Source: Siderastrea siderea
Taxonomy: Eukaryota; Cnidaria; Anthozoa; Scleractinia; Rhizangiidae
DNA length: 64,000 nucleotides
Reading direction: 5' to 3'
NCBI GenBank assembly: GCA_964030785.1
Contig: OZ034977.1
Location: 25,910,152-25,974,151 of the forward strand
How positions within the stretch are numbered: position 1 is the first letter of the stretch; each line of letters starts with the position of its first letter. The position numbers and the translations under genes are program-made. The notes beneath the pieces are model-generated. The model was given only the letters and a program-made list of their open reading frames with translations, made no database searches and had not been told where the DNA came from. This document shows, piece after piece, positions 48,101 to 59,000 of the stretch.

Positions 48101-51100
48101 ATCAAAATTCAAGACAAATCTCAAATTTCATTTTGTAACATACTCAAATTATATAAATAGTATCATCTGAAAGTACTGCTGAAGAGGTTTCATTTGAATG
48201 GTCACACTATAGGATTTCGTCCACAGACTCAAAAGTTAGAACCACATTACATGCCTCCATAATATTGGCTCTGGGAGTGAAAGGGTTAACAAACTGCTAA
48301 TAGAAGAAACCTGCAAGTCATAACTAAAGGATTCAAAATGCACGTTTTCTTAGATCCACTTCTTTAACTTGTATAAACTTAACACCCGATTCAGAAGAGT
48401 CGATTGTAGCAGTGCCACCCGGTGTAACCTGCGATCAGGCCGAATTTTAGCATCGCTCTCATATTCTCTTATGTTGGTCGCTCGCTAAAATAGGGCCTGA
48501 TACAATCTCTCACAGAAGTTCATGTCGGCGGCCAAATTTTGGCCGCAGAATCTCGCAATCTGATTGGCCCTTTAACAATAGAGCTGTCAACGGAAGTAAA
48601 TTGTCTACGAGATTTCGATCCGACCGCCATCGCCAAGGGACAACCAAGGAACAAGTCTGCCAAAGTAAAATGTGTTGCTCTAATAAATTCTCGTCGTTCT
48701 AGGAGAATTGTCACCATTTCTTTCTCTCCTGAGAATGGCGTTCGGTTTGACGCAAGCTGTCTCTCACCTGGAGCAGAGAAGTACAGCAACAGTGAAGTAT
48801 GTATTCTGTTTTATCGCATCGTGTCGCGGAATTTTCGTTTGACGGCTTTCAACTAGTATTGATAACATGAACAGAGTAGTGGCTGTTTCCGCGTCTTACG
48901 AAACAAAACGAACAGCAGACGAGCAAGTATCTTTCGCCAAGAATGATCAACAAGTCAACCGATAATTCGGTAAACTTAACGGTGAACTAATGTTTGGCTA
49001 CCCTGTGAGCAGATCGAAGGGCCTCTGCTCGCACGGTAATGTTTGGCGAGAACCGCAATCAAGTCGCAATAACGATTTTCAGTTTATTCATTCATTGTTT
49101 AATACTTATGTCGTTTTATTGATCTCTGACATTGACATCAAAGGATCTGACTAGTTTTATAATAGATGTTTTTCGTTTTAAAATTCGCTGCTGCTTAGAG
49201 ATAAAATTCGCTGCTAATTTCAAATATTTATCACTTCTCGAATTAAATTACAAAATACCCCTTTGTTTATAAACGGTTTTATTTATATTTTTATTCTAAA
49301 GAATGAAACTGAAGGTATTTCTCTTAATTGTCCGAGGTTTTTTACGCAGAAAATCGGTACAATTGGGAAGAGAATATTTCCAAATACCACCTGAAATGGG
49401 AAATGATTCAAGCATGCAGCATATTTTGGTACATCACAACCTCGTCGTGTTTTGAATTTTCATTCAGTTTCAGATCAGACAGAGCAACCATGTACAGTAC
49501 CGGAACCTTCAAGTTAGCAATCGTGTAAATTTGAGTACTTGTGCCTAGAAGATATATCGTAGCCTATGATTTTCTTTTTTTGCCGACATTTACGTGACTT
49601 TCTGCGAATTGCCGTTAAGGGAAATTTGCATACCGAGGATCGTGCAAGCAGAAGAAATTTTGATTGGCTGTTTGTTGAATGTCAATCAATCAAAAAAAGT
49701 GGGCGGCAGACGTTCTGTAGAAGAATTGTATCAGGCTCTATTTTTCGTTTCGCCCGTCCCGCCTGAATGTTTCACCAAGCGAAACGAAAATAGAGCCTGA
49801 TCGCAGGTTACACCCGGTGTTACACACATCTAAAATCAAATGCTCACTGAAAAACCCTGGAAATTCAATTTCTTGCACTTGCTACATCAGGTTTAGGGTT
49901 AGAGTTGAGAGTTAGGGTGGGTTATATAATTAGTAACACCCTGTAATGCATGAGTCAACGAAAACCTTGACCCCCTACCCCGGACAAGGTGGGGATTAGA
50001 GGGGAATAGTAGGGGATTGGATACAAAATCATGCCTGAGAAGGTGGGGCATTGGAAGTGTTTAGTAAATTTAGCTGCGCCCTGGGAGTGGGGCATAGGTG
50101 GGGATTTGGAACTGCATTGTGAAGTTGTTATTATTCTTGCTGGGAGCTAACAAAGCAGGTGCAAAACCATCATGTATTTCATTCAGCCTTTTGCACATTG
50201 ATGGTGAATGTTTCACTACAAGTACTTGACTTGGTAACCAGACCCAGACAACCTCTACATTTTATTACTACATTACGTAAGATATCGGGTGTTTTGCAAC
50301 TTCATTGTCATTTACGTTCACCTATTTTGTCTTCACGTGCCATAAAAAGCCTCCAAAAGTATCCTAAAAGTTACAAAGTTTGTTAAAATTTAAACATTTT
50401 GACAGCTGAGGTAGTAACAAATTTTGGACCTGTTTTACCTAACACTCGTAAACGTTTCCATGACGTTTTACTCGTTCGGAGAGATAAATGTAAGGCTTAA
50501 TTTTGTTCCTTAGACTTGTTCTACAATAATTTATTTATTATGGGCTTAAAGCTTACAGCTAATACCCAATAGTCGCTTAGCTGTTAGAACTACATGTAAT
50601 ATATAGATTTAGCCAAGCCTAAAAGCGGAGCCCCCCCTTTTTTGTTTGGTTTCGTTTTTTGCTGGCGCTTGTTAAGTTGTGAAAATACTCTCATTCAAGT
50701 TGTTAAATAAAAAAAAAAGAAAAAGAAAAAAAGAAAAAATTCATGTCCTTGCTGAGAGCCGAAGACGGCTCGTCGGCGTATAAAGCTGGCGCTTAGCCCA
50801 CTAGGCCATGAGCGGTCATTGGTTTCTTCCGATGTTAATTTTACTACTTATTTCTTTCTTCGTGACAAGCTGCCTACCAACATGAAATTGCTGGTATCTT
50901 TTCTTGGCAAAATGTGTTCGGACCGCCGTAAAACCATGGTTGTGGACAGGAAAAAACAAAAAGCACTAACTGTGCTATATTTGGCATCAAAACTGCTGCG
51001 AAAAGCTGCAAACTCAAGCAGTGTGCCGGCCGAGTTCGCAACAGAACCGACAAGGCATATTTGAACTTTTTGCCTAAACTTTATTTTTGCCTAAACTTTC

Positions 51101-54100
51101 ACCTAAATTGAACTTTTCGCCTTCCACCAAAAAGACAACTGAGGGGCTGTTCACATGATACCACAATGAGTTTCATTCCGGAATGAGTTTCGTTCCAGAA
51201 TGAAGTTCGCACTGTATTCACATGACAAAACCGACCGGCTCAGCCATCTTGAAAACGACCGTTTTATCCACCATCTTGAAAACGATACGCATGCGCCACT
51301 CGCCCCAGACTACGCAGTTTGCGTTTTCATCACGGAACGGAGTTCGTTTTCAGTTTACATGATACCAGAATGAAATGTCATACCAGAACGAGAATTTCAT
51401 TCGGATTGAAAACCGGAATGAACTCATTCCAGAATGACTTGTGCGGGACCTAACTTTCGTCTCGGTATCAAGTAAACAGATACAGAGAAATATATGGGGA
51501 TGGAATGAACTCATTCTGGAATGCAAGTCATTCCGATATCATGTGAACGGCCCCTGAGTATTCTTTTGAACTTTTTTTCCCCATTAACAAATTTGTTTTT
51601 GACTTTTGTTGTCTTTGCTTGTTTTGCTACAACGCGGGACAACATGCGATTTCGCGCAAAAAAAACACGGGATTCAGCACAGGGTTACAACCAGTGTATA
51701 TCACTTCATATTGGTGACCCTGTGATGCGGACTGACATACAGACGGACGGTGACGTGTCTATTATGTCACTACCAAAATTTCTTGGCTTGATAGGTTACC
51801 AAATTTCCTTAGTAATGGTGCTCTGCTGATGCACTAGCGCGCGGGCTCCGCTATTAAGATCCTTCACAGTCTTTAGCTTCACTGCCAGGAGGATCAAGGT
51901 AATATGGGTGAAGAAAGACATTAGTAAGGAACCTGGGCAACTGAAATGTGCCGTGGGCTAGTACATGTAGATTTTTGAAGCTCACTTGCCTGGGTGCCTG
52001 GTGACTCAACTCAACAGATGTCAACCATGGGGATGGGGATGGGGATGGGGTTTTTGTTGACTCATGCATAGCAACCCTGTAACATTTAACTTATGTTTCT
52101 GCATATTTTTAACTCTATTGTGTGTAACATGTAACAGTCTTGACCCTAAATCGTGCATGTGTTCTCTCATTAAAATGAAATTGCAACACTATATTTTAAT
52201 GTCACATATGAAATTTGGCTTTGCATAATTATGCATCAGTCAATTCCAGCGGTGCCCATCCCCCCTCCCCCCCCCCCCACCCCCGGGCCAACCCCCGGGC
52301 ATTAGCATTTTTTTTTTTAAATGGCAAATTCCCGGGGGTGGGGACAAGTAAGTCCGTCAAATGCCCCGGGGTGAGACCAAAATAGAAGGCAAATGCCCCA
52401 CCCCCGGGATCATCTAGAAAGCAACACTGCTCAAGATTTTAATAATAAATCATAACGAAAAAAGTGTCACTCATCATTATTATCAATGCGCTTCGGTTGT
52501 TTTATAACTGTGCGTCTCCCCTTCCGTTGTTCATTTGTTTTCAAAATAATACTTTATTAATATCAATAACACGTTCATTTATTTGATTTTGACATACACA
52601 ACTTATAAGTGTTTTATTAAATACGCTATATTAAAAGAAATGCTCAAATAATTTCGAAGAACTGAAAATGCATGATCTGTATTTAACAAACAGCCAAAAA
52701 CATAAAATATTTTTACTAAACTGGTCACCTCGGATAGCTTAAAGTGCCACTGGGACCAGAATTTTGGTATTCCATATTTTTGCATTTTCGAAAATAGTCT
52801 GTGGTTGTTAGTCACCATGCCAAATTTCAACTCATTACGACGACTAGAAGTCGCTTTTTTCGGACGGTTTTTGTCGAGATTTTACGGCCGCCATTACTGG
52901 CCCTTGTTCCGGAAGCTGGCTTGCGAATTAGCGGAAGTGACGTTAGAGGCTCACCTCAAACCTAATACCTTCATACGTTTACTTGCCGAGAGAAATTTAA
53001 CTGTCGTCGAGGGAAGATTTCCTGCCAACTGTTTACTGTACGGCCTTGAAATTTTCGTTGCTGCAGCAGTTATAAAGGGTATTACTTGTGTTGTACGATG
53101 CTACAACAATAAATCCAACCACCGAGCTGGTATTTCGCTTCATCAAAGCCTTGCGAGCGGACCCGCAATGGAAAACTGGATAATTTTTGTAATCACACAC
53201 AGTGCAAATTTCAACCCGAGAGGCATTTTTGTCGGCTGTTCTGATCACTTCACGGACGAGTGTTTCCAGAGGGCTGTTCATGTCGAAGGATCCCAGAGGT
53301 CGATTATTCCATTGTCCGTTCCAAGTATATGGAAAAAAAGATCTGGAAAAAACGAGACGAAAGGTACCTAATCTTAACGCAGTTGAAGTGATAGTTTGTT
53401 TCTTTTTCAACGCATCCACTATTGAGCAAAACTTATTTTCTTTTAACGTATTTTAAAGTTTATTTTTCTTGTGGAAAACCCTTTCAGTTCTGCCATCTGC
53501 TAGCGTGAAGATCTTCGGCGTAGTCCTTATAAAATGCATCCTGGGCTAATGCAGGACCGCCGCGATTAAGCCAATAGTTTGTATTGCTTAGCTCTTTTTT
53601 AATTCTGTGCGTGTTAATTTCAAAGCAGTAATCGCTTAGAAGCATGGTCAATTATTTTATAGCACACCATCCTGAACGTGGAGAAACTTTTCTCCTTATT
53701 CCCTGTCGGTGAAGAGTCGATTGACATTATTGATCGAAATATATAAAGGCTTCAACACCTCGGATCGTCTTGCGTGGAAATTTAAGCTCAAGTTGGTTGG
53801 GAAAAAATATCATACACCACTATTTGTCTAAGGGGTTTACAATGTTATTTCTTTTCACTGTCATAGCAATCTTAGTAAACGAACTACCAAGAAAAATGAT
53901 TAGATATCAAGTTATTATTCAGTTTTACACAACGAATAAAGCAAGTGAAAGCTTCATTTCTTCGGCGGTCCGCATGTTGTTGTTGAGCAGCAGAAAATTT
54001 TCCTTGTGGCTTTGATTTGCACGACAATATTTAGATTCCGGTCAAACAAGGCCTCCAGTTCTTAAAAAAAAGGTCTTGGTTTATTTCACTTTTTTCGGCT

Positions 54101-55690
54101 CAAGTTAAGAACTCTACAAAAACTGTTCAAAATATTTAGAAACCCAAGCACTTGTGTTTCTATGCAAGCGACCACTGTACTATGATTGACACCATAGGCT
54201 TCATCAGCTGACTGCCAGACTACAGCATTACGGCTTTTCAAGAATTTTTCCCATACTATGCTAAGAATGGCCAAAAACCTCAATGTTTCACAACATAATT
54301 ATAAACAACGGCAGACAAAATATAGCTTCTTTTATTTCTCCAACGAAGCGAACAATAAAATCAATCGACGATGCTTGAGAATTCGCGGGCATCAAATTCT
54401 AGAGTTTTTATAGGTGTTTTGTCTAAAAAAAAAAATTTCCAAAGCTTAAAACATCAGTTTTTCGTATAGCTGGACAGCAATTTATCCGTTGGATGAGAGT
54501 TATCCGCTCTTTGAGCAACTTGTGCCTGAACTGTAATCACTGTAAGCATTATTTTGCTCATATTTTGAACTCCCGCCAGCATGGCGAGAAAAACAACTTT
54601 GAACAGTTTGTTAACAAGCTTGTTATAAGCTGAAATCTCCTGACATCAGTTCTTACATCGTACGGTAAGAAAAATTCTTCATTTGCCGAATGAAATGAAT
54701 CCTCTGATGCATCGGAAGCTAAAGACTGTTCCGAATCGTAGAAATACTCTTCGGAGGTCTCGCAGTTGACGGTAGGCATCTTGAGTCAAAACACAAGGAA
54801 ACATGACTGAGGTGAGCCTCTGACGTCACAAGCTATTAAATTGCGCAATCACCCAGGAACACGTTTTCAGTAATGGCGGACACATTTTACGCAACTTTGG
54901 AGCTAAAAAATATTAGGATGGACGGTTTCTTGTTCAGTTTTCTTGGTAAATATAGACACAACGCGATATTCTGCGACAGAATTTGGCCGAAATAAACCTA
55001 CGAATTTTCGTCTCAGTGGCACTTTAAAAATCCATATAGTACGAAGAATTAATTTCACTTCATACAGTATTTAATCAACAAACGAAGAAATCAATCAGCG
55101 AACAGCAACAAAGGAATGGAAGATCATGGACGACCTCAGACTGACTACACCGGAACGTTTTTCTCATCTTGTCAAATGCCCCGGGGTCGTCCCGGGGGTG
55201 GGCAAATGCCCGACCCCCGGGCAGTGATAAAATTTCAAATGCCCCACCCCTGGGATTAAAACGTGAGCAAATGCCCGACTAATGCCCGGGGGGGGGGGGG
55301 GGGATGGGCACTGCTGGAATTGACTGATGCATTATGCATTAGTGAAGGTGGATCGCATTCAAATTTGTGACTACTGAACAAAATTTTTAAACAAGCAAGC
55401 AAACAAACAAGCAAACAAGAAAAAGTATTAAGCTTACATTAACAGCTCTCTTAACTGTTTAAAATGACAACGCATTTACTTAAATAAGTGTTGACTTTAT
55501 ATCAACTACTATGTAGTTGTTATTTCACCTAATTTATTTTAAACCCTTTGTATTACAGCTTTATACAACTCGTGACTCGCTAATGCATGCGTAACCACGC
55601 GTAAACAGAATTTACTCACAAAAATTGCGAAATTCCACCTACCCTAGGCCTCGCTTCGCCGAATAACGGCTTGTCCATTCCATCGTACAT
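45184..55690 (-). CDS. TMEM243: Transmembrane protein 243, 4 exons
   Basis: Exons are 55690-55643, 48020-47970, 46693-46589 and 45303-45184; all are phase 0 with GT-AG introns. The 107 residues begin MYDGMDKPLFGEARPR and continue DRYLNYFIGGATVLLVS, ETIISSLVFPEFPP and IYWYRQGDVDPKFRKM. They end CANVYFHKRS. This matches TMEM243 (118 residues in human) in order, including the PLFGE start and the IYWYRQGD-PKFRK block. Three or four hydrophobic segments are expected: about residues 22-42, 49-70 and 85-100. The molecular function of the family is not established. Intron 1 is 7.6 kb and holds a 3.1-kb THAP-type TIR element, a 1.4-kb TIR element and two MITEs. The gene starts head-to-head with SUCLG2. 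Earlier 5' UTR exons cannot be excluded. Confidence 0.92.
45807..45857 (+). repeat. Trinucleotide microsatellite (TAC)n(TAA)n
   Basis: ACT/TAC repeats pass into TAA repeats. It lies in TMEM243 intron 3. Confidence 0.9.
48071..48289. mobile_element. 220-bp MITE with TTAACCCTTTTACTCCCA ends
   Basis: Inverted termini TTAACCCTTTTACTCCCAAA and TTAACCCTTTCACTCCCAGA. The inner segment with TCCACAGACTCAAAAGTTAG also appears at 58265-58325 and, more diverged, at 63725-63875. It is in TMEM243 intron 1. Confidence 0.7.
48423..49812. mobile_element. 1.4-kb TIR element in TMEM243 intron 1
   Basis: TGTAACCTGCGATCAGGC at the left end and its complement at the right end are flanked by CCCGG (48418-48422 and 49813-49817). 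Because the flank is palindromic, a 9-bp direct repeat ACCCGGTGT is an equally good reading. Inner repeats, GCCTGATACAAT on both sides, extend the TIR. One open frame (48539-48856, MAAESRNLIGPLTIELS) contains SRRIVTISFSPENGV but no domain I know, and no transposase is recognised. Confidence 0.7.
49830..51142. other. TMEM243 intron 1, no gene seen
   Basis: Low-complexity G-rich DNA (49900-50130) and AT-rich DNA. Near 50745-50815 a tRNA-like A box (TGGCCTAGTGG, minus strand) is present without a B box, so it was not called. Confidence 0.5.
51143..51554. mobile_element. MITE of 412 bp with GGGGCYGTTCACATGAT ends
   Basis: Inverted ends GGGGCTGTTCACATGATACC and GGGGCCGTTCACATGATATC are flanked by TGA on both sides. 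Internally it is built of repeats of GGAATGAGTTCATTCC type. A 3-bp target duplication suggests a Harbinger-like family, but TGA is not its usual target. Confidence 0.7.
51715..51858 (-). repeat. Dispersed repeat shared with 5863-5970
   Basis: Minus-strand reading gives TAGCGGAGC, GGTAACCTATCAA, GAAATTTTGGT and GACACGTCACCGTCC, as at 5863. Confidence 0.6.
52805..53371 (+). CDS. THAP-type zinc-finger ORF inside the TIR element
   Basis: The 188-codon frame contains CVVRCYNNKSNHRAGISLHQ, W(IIFV), NFNPRG and FVGCSDHFTDECFQRAVHVE. It ends with IIPLSVPSIW. This order, with Cys-x3-Cys, a Trp, CxxHF and a final P-x-W-like motif, is that of a THAP DNA-binding domain. THAP domains occur in P-element-like and Kolobok transposases and in host proteins. 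The N-terminal 90 residues are not recognised. It follows a GAAGTGACGTTAGAGG segment mirrored at the other end of the element, so it probably belongs to the transposon. Splicing to further exons is possible (a donor GGTACC at about 53363), so the true end may differ. Confidence 0.65.
   Translation: MLVTMPNFNSLRRLEVAFFGRFLSRFYGRHYWPLFRKLACELAEVTLEAHLKPNTFIRLLAERNLTVVEGRFPANCLLYGLEIFVAAAVIKGITCVVRCYNNKSNHRAGISLHQSLASGPAMENWIIFVITHSANFNPRGIFVGCSDHFTDECFQRAVHVEGSQRSIIPLSVPSIWKKRSGKNETKGT
54558..54779 (-). CDS. Small acidic ORF inside the TIR element
   Basis: The 73-codon frame starts MPTVNCETSEEYFYDSEQ and is rich in Ser/Asp/Glu up to SANEEFF. No domain is recognised. It could be a first exon. 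Its promoter side mirrors the start of the THAP ORF (GACGT...GAGGCTCACCTCA), suggesting two oppositely directed transcripts from the element's ends. Confidence 0.4.
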   Translation of the reverse strand: MPTVNCETSEEYFYDSEQSLASDASEDSFHSANEEFFLPYDVRTDVRRFQLITSLLTNCSKLFFSPCWREFKI

Positions 55691-56059
55691 GCTTGTTATA
55701 ACACCATAATAATCTTACCACGACTGTCGAATGGTATTTTTAAAGCTTATCTAATTGTTTGTGTGCGTTGTAATAAAAGGCCTGCCAAACATAGAGGCGT
55801 GCGGCCAGTACTCCGATTTCTTCACCTAACCCCACACAAATTCTCAGTCTCTTCGAGCAGCTTTCAAAACGTATACAGTTATCCACAATTCACAACTTGT
55901 AAGATTGATTTTCAGTTTTCGATGGATCTTCTTGGAACAAACTGCACCCAACCAAGCACTGTTCTCTTCGCAAGACCCGAATGCGCCCGCAGTACGGGAT
56001 ACAGTCCCAGCAGGTAGTACCTATCGCGCATGCTTATCCGCGTTCTCTTCGATTTCAAG
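55691..56059. promoter_or_regulatory. Divergent TMEM243/SUCLG2 promoter region
   Basis: The two start codons face away from each other across 369 bp. The region near the SUCLG2 start is relatively CpG-containing. No TATA box was recognised. Confidence 0.65.
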
Positions 56060-59000
56060 ATGGCGGCCTTATCGCGCACTGGTCATTTGTCTTCGTTTTG
56101 CAGAAAATGCATTGGGATCCCGAGCAGAGTTTGGTTCCAATCTCCACAGGTATATTTTGGATTATTTGTTAATTAATCCTAGCATTTTTTATTCAGGCTA
56201 GGCTTAGTTCAACACCAAAGAATTAGAGATGTTCTGTTGGAATTCTCGAATAAATAAGCTGAAGTGTGCGTGGCACTATTAAAAGAATATTATGCAGCAT
56301 TACTGTTCACGCAGAGACAGCTTTATGCAAAGTATTGAGACAAGTTGTTTTGTTTTCGTTAAGCGTTTTAAAGCATCAGCCATTTCCAGCAATACGCAAT
56401 CACCACCCCTTCCACACCTCTTCCAAGGCCAACGTTTGAAAAAATGTAAAATAAAAGCAAAGCTAAGTGGGCAGTGATTTCACGCTGCATATTATGTTGG
56501 TTATGCCAAAGGTCTCAAGCGTGGATTTTGGGCACATTAATTATAGTTGTCATAGAATTTAGAGGACAGCTATGAATTAAAGGAAATAAACAATCAAAAA
56601 TCAAGGACTTCATCATGTGTTTGGCTTAGTGCAATTCATCGCTGACTGCTCCCAGGCCCCTGATGAGGGGAAACAAGATGTTCAAATACCATTTTTCAAA
56701 ATGTTGCAGCCAGTGGTGAAGTTGTTGCCCCCAAATTAATTTCCTTGTAACAATTTGAAAGTGTTGTAGTGTGATGGAGTTGAATCAGGAATGGACATGT
56801 GCTGCAGGTCTCTTGTGCATAACTGCTTTGTATGTATGTGTAAAGGCCGATTTAGATGGGAAAATTTTTCCTTAGGACTGTAGTGTGCAACTTCCTCACA
56901 TCATGTAATCAACACAACAGGACAGTCTTCAGGACAATCGCACACAACATGAAAATGTCATTGGGTTTTGAAACATGTTTTAAAACCCTACGACAGTCGT
57001 AGCCACGATCAAAATGTCAGAATGACGAGTTGTATACGATCTTTTGATTGATATGAGCAGTGCGTGCTACAAAAGTCGCACACAACAGTCATAAGCAAAA
57101 ATCATACCATCTAAGTCAATCCTTATATGGACTTAGGCTTCCATGAAAGTTAGCAAGAATAAGGTACGGTAGACTCATGCCACCTTGAACTCATGAGTAG
57201 CAAAATACTGCACCACACCCTCTAAGGGAAAGAGGTTTCTATTTGAGATAATTATATGTAGTGGAGATTTGAGACAGCTGGGATTTGGTGGTTTGATGAA
57301 GGAAGAAACGTTAATGTCAGAGATCTGCATGCTGGTTTCCAGGCCTCAAAATTAATTTTTTCCCAGGAGCAATTCTGCTCCTAGGTCCAAAATTTTAGGA
57401 GTAATTTGGTCTAACAAGGAGCAGAAAATGTGTTTATTATGAAAATGGGCCAAAAGTTGAAGGAGCAAATTTGCTCCTAAGTTATTTTTAGAATTATATG
57501 TAGATCATCGCAGTGAAGATGTTTCAACCTAAGCGGTTGAAAAGAAGAAACCTGAAAAAATTCAGGATTGAACGGGAATTGAACCCATGACCTCTGTGCT
57601 GGTATTGCAGAGGTCATGGGTTCGATTCCCGTTCAAGCCTGAATTTTTTCAGGTTTCTTCTTTTCAACCGCTTAGGTTTAAACATCTTCACTGCGATGAT
57701 CTACATATAATTCTATCTTTATCTGCAGTTCAAATATATGAATTTCATATATTAATGTTCATTTAAGTTATTTTTATTAGGAGCAAATGTCCTCGAACCA
57801 GCCACAAATTGCACATTATTTTACGACTGTAAATTTCGAGCCCTGCTGGTTTCCCCTCGCAAGATTAATAATAATTATTTTTACTACCAGTGCATTTTTT
57901 TTCTGTTCCTTTAGGCTGGTGCTGCAAGTGTTATACCAGTAAGATGGTTGAATCTGCAAGAATTCCAGAGCAAGAAATTAATGGCTGACAATGGTCTTCA
58001 TGTGCAAAGGTTTAAAGTTGCAGACAATGCTAAAGAGGCAGTGCAAATTGCTAAAGAATTGAGTAAGTTTTTAAAGAACCCCCTTTTTTTAAAGTAAGCT
58101 GGAAAGTTGTGCACCCAAATACAGATGTATACAAGTTGTACATGTGTAATGTGATGCATAGTAATGTGTGCATAATGTACTGTTCTACCAAATCTTGTAA
58201 GATTATCTACGAAACATTAGACTGCCCTGTACAGTTTAACAAACAGAATACATGTAGCTCCATCCTTCATTTGAATGGTCATATTTCAGCATTTTATCCA
58301 CAGACTGAAAAGTTAGAACCACCCTGTACAACATAATAAAAAAGGAAAGTTATTCTCAATGCAGGTTTGCTCTGATAAGTTAAGTTTTGATTAGTAAATA
58401 GTCAATGTCCTTCTCTTCAGTGTGTTCAAATATATAATTTTTTATCTGCCATTATCTAGATGCAAAAGAGTTTGTACTGAAGGCACAAATTCTTGCTGGT
58501 GGTAGAGGAAAGGGAACATTCACTAGTGGCCTTAAGGGTGGGGTCCACTTGACAACAGAGTAAGTACAGTTTGACTCCTTTAAGCCCCAATAGTATAAAC
58601 AAGCATCTAATTTCTCCTTACATTGTCACTATTTGATCACTTATACACAGTCAGGTCATGAGAAATAAGGAAATGATTGCCAAAGATACAATGTCTTGAT
58701 TGATGTGTACTAAACAAATTCTCCTGGCTGGTGTAACAGATATATGGAGAACAGTGTGGAGAACATGCATGTTGATACTGGATCTTAAAGGGTTTAGCAG
58801 TTGTTCACATGAGCCTGGAATTTGCCATTTGTTCATAGGGAAAACTTATGTTGACCCATTTACTGGGATGGAGGGCTTGACAAAACTGCTTTTCAGTCAT
58901 CTGGGACAGAGTTTTAAAGCCAGGGAAGTAAGCTTTTCTGCTCACTTGCACAATGAGTAAGCACCTCAGCAAAGCATCTGTCAACTTACATTGCAAGACT

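Larger units (their letters stand above)
52237..55326. mobile_element. 3.1-kb TIR element with THAP-domain ORF, TMEM243 intron 1
   Basis: CAGTCAATTCCAGCGGTGCC at 52237 and the complement ending GACTG at 55326 begin imperfect inverted repeats of about 170 bp, rich in CCCCGGG and CAAATGCCC. Inner segments (AAAGTGCCACTG; GACGT-AGAGGCTCACCTCA) are also mirrored. ATGCAT flanks both ends (52231-52236 and 55327-55332), a possible 6-bp target duplication, though its palindromic nature makes this less sure. It contains a THAP-like ORF and a minus-strand acidic ORF; no catalytic transposase core was recognised. Confidence 0.75.

Noticed and set aside
50745..50815. tRNA-like sequence with A-box motif next to a poly-A-rich stretch
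   Set aside because: No B box; could be a SINE fragment but unsupported.
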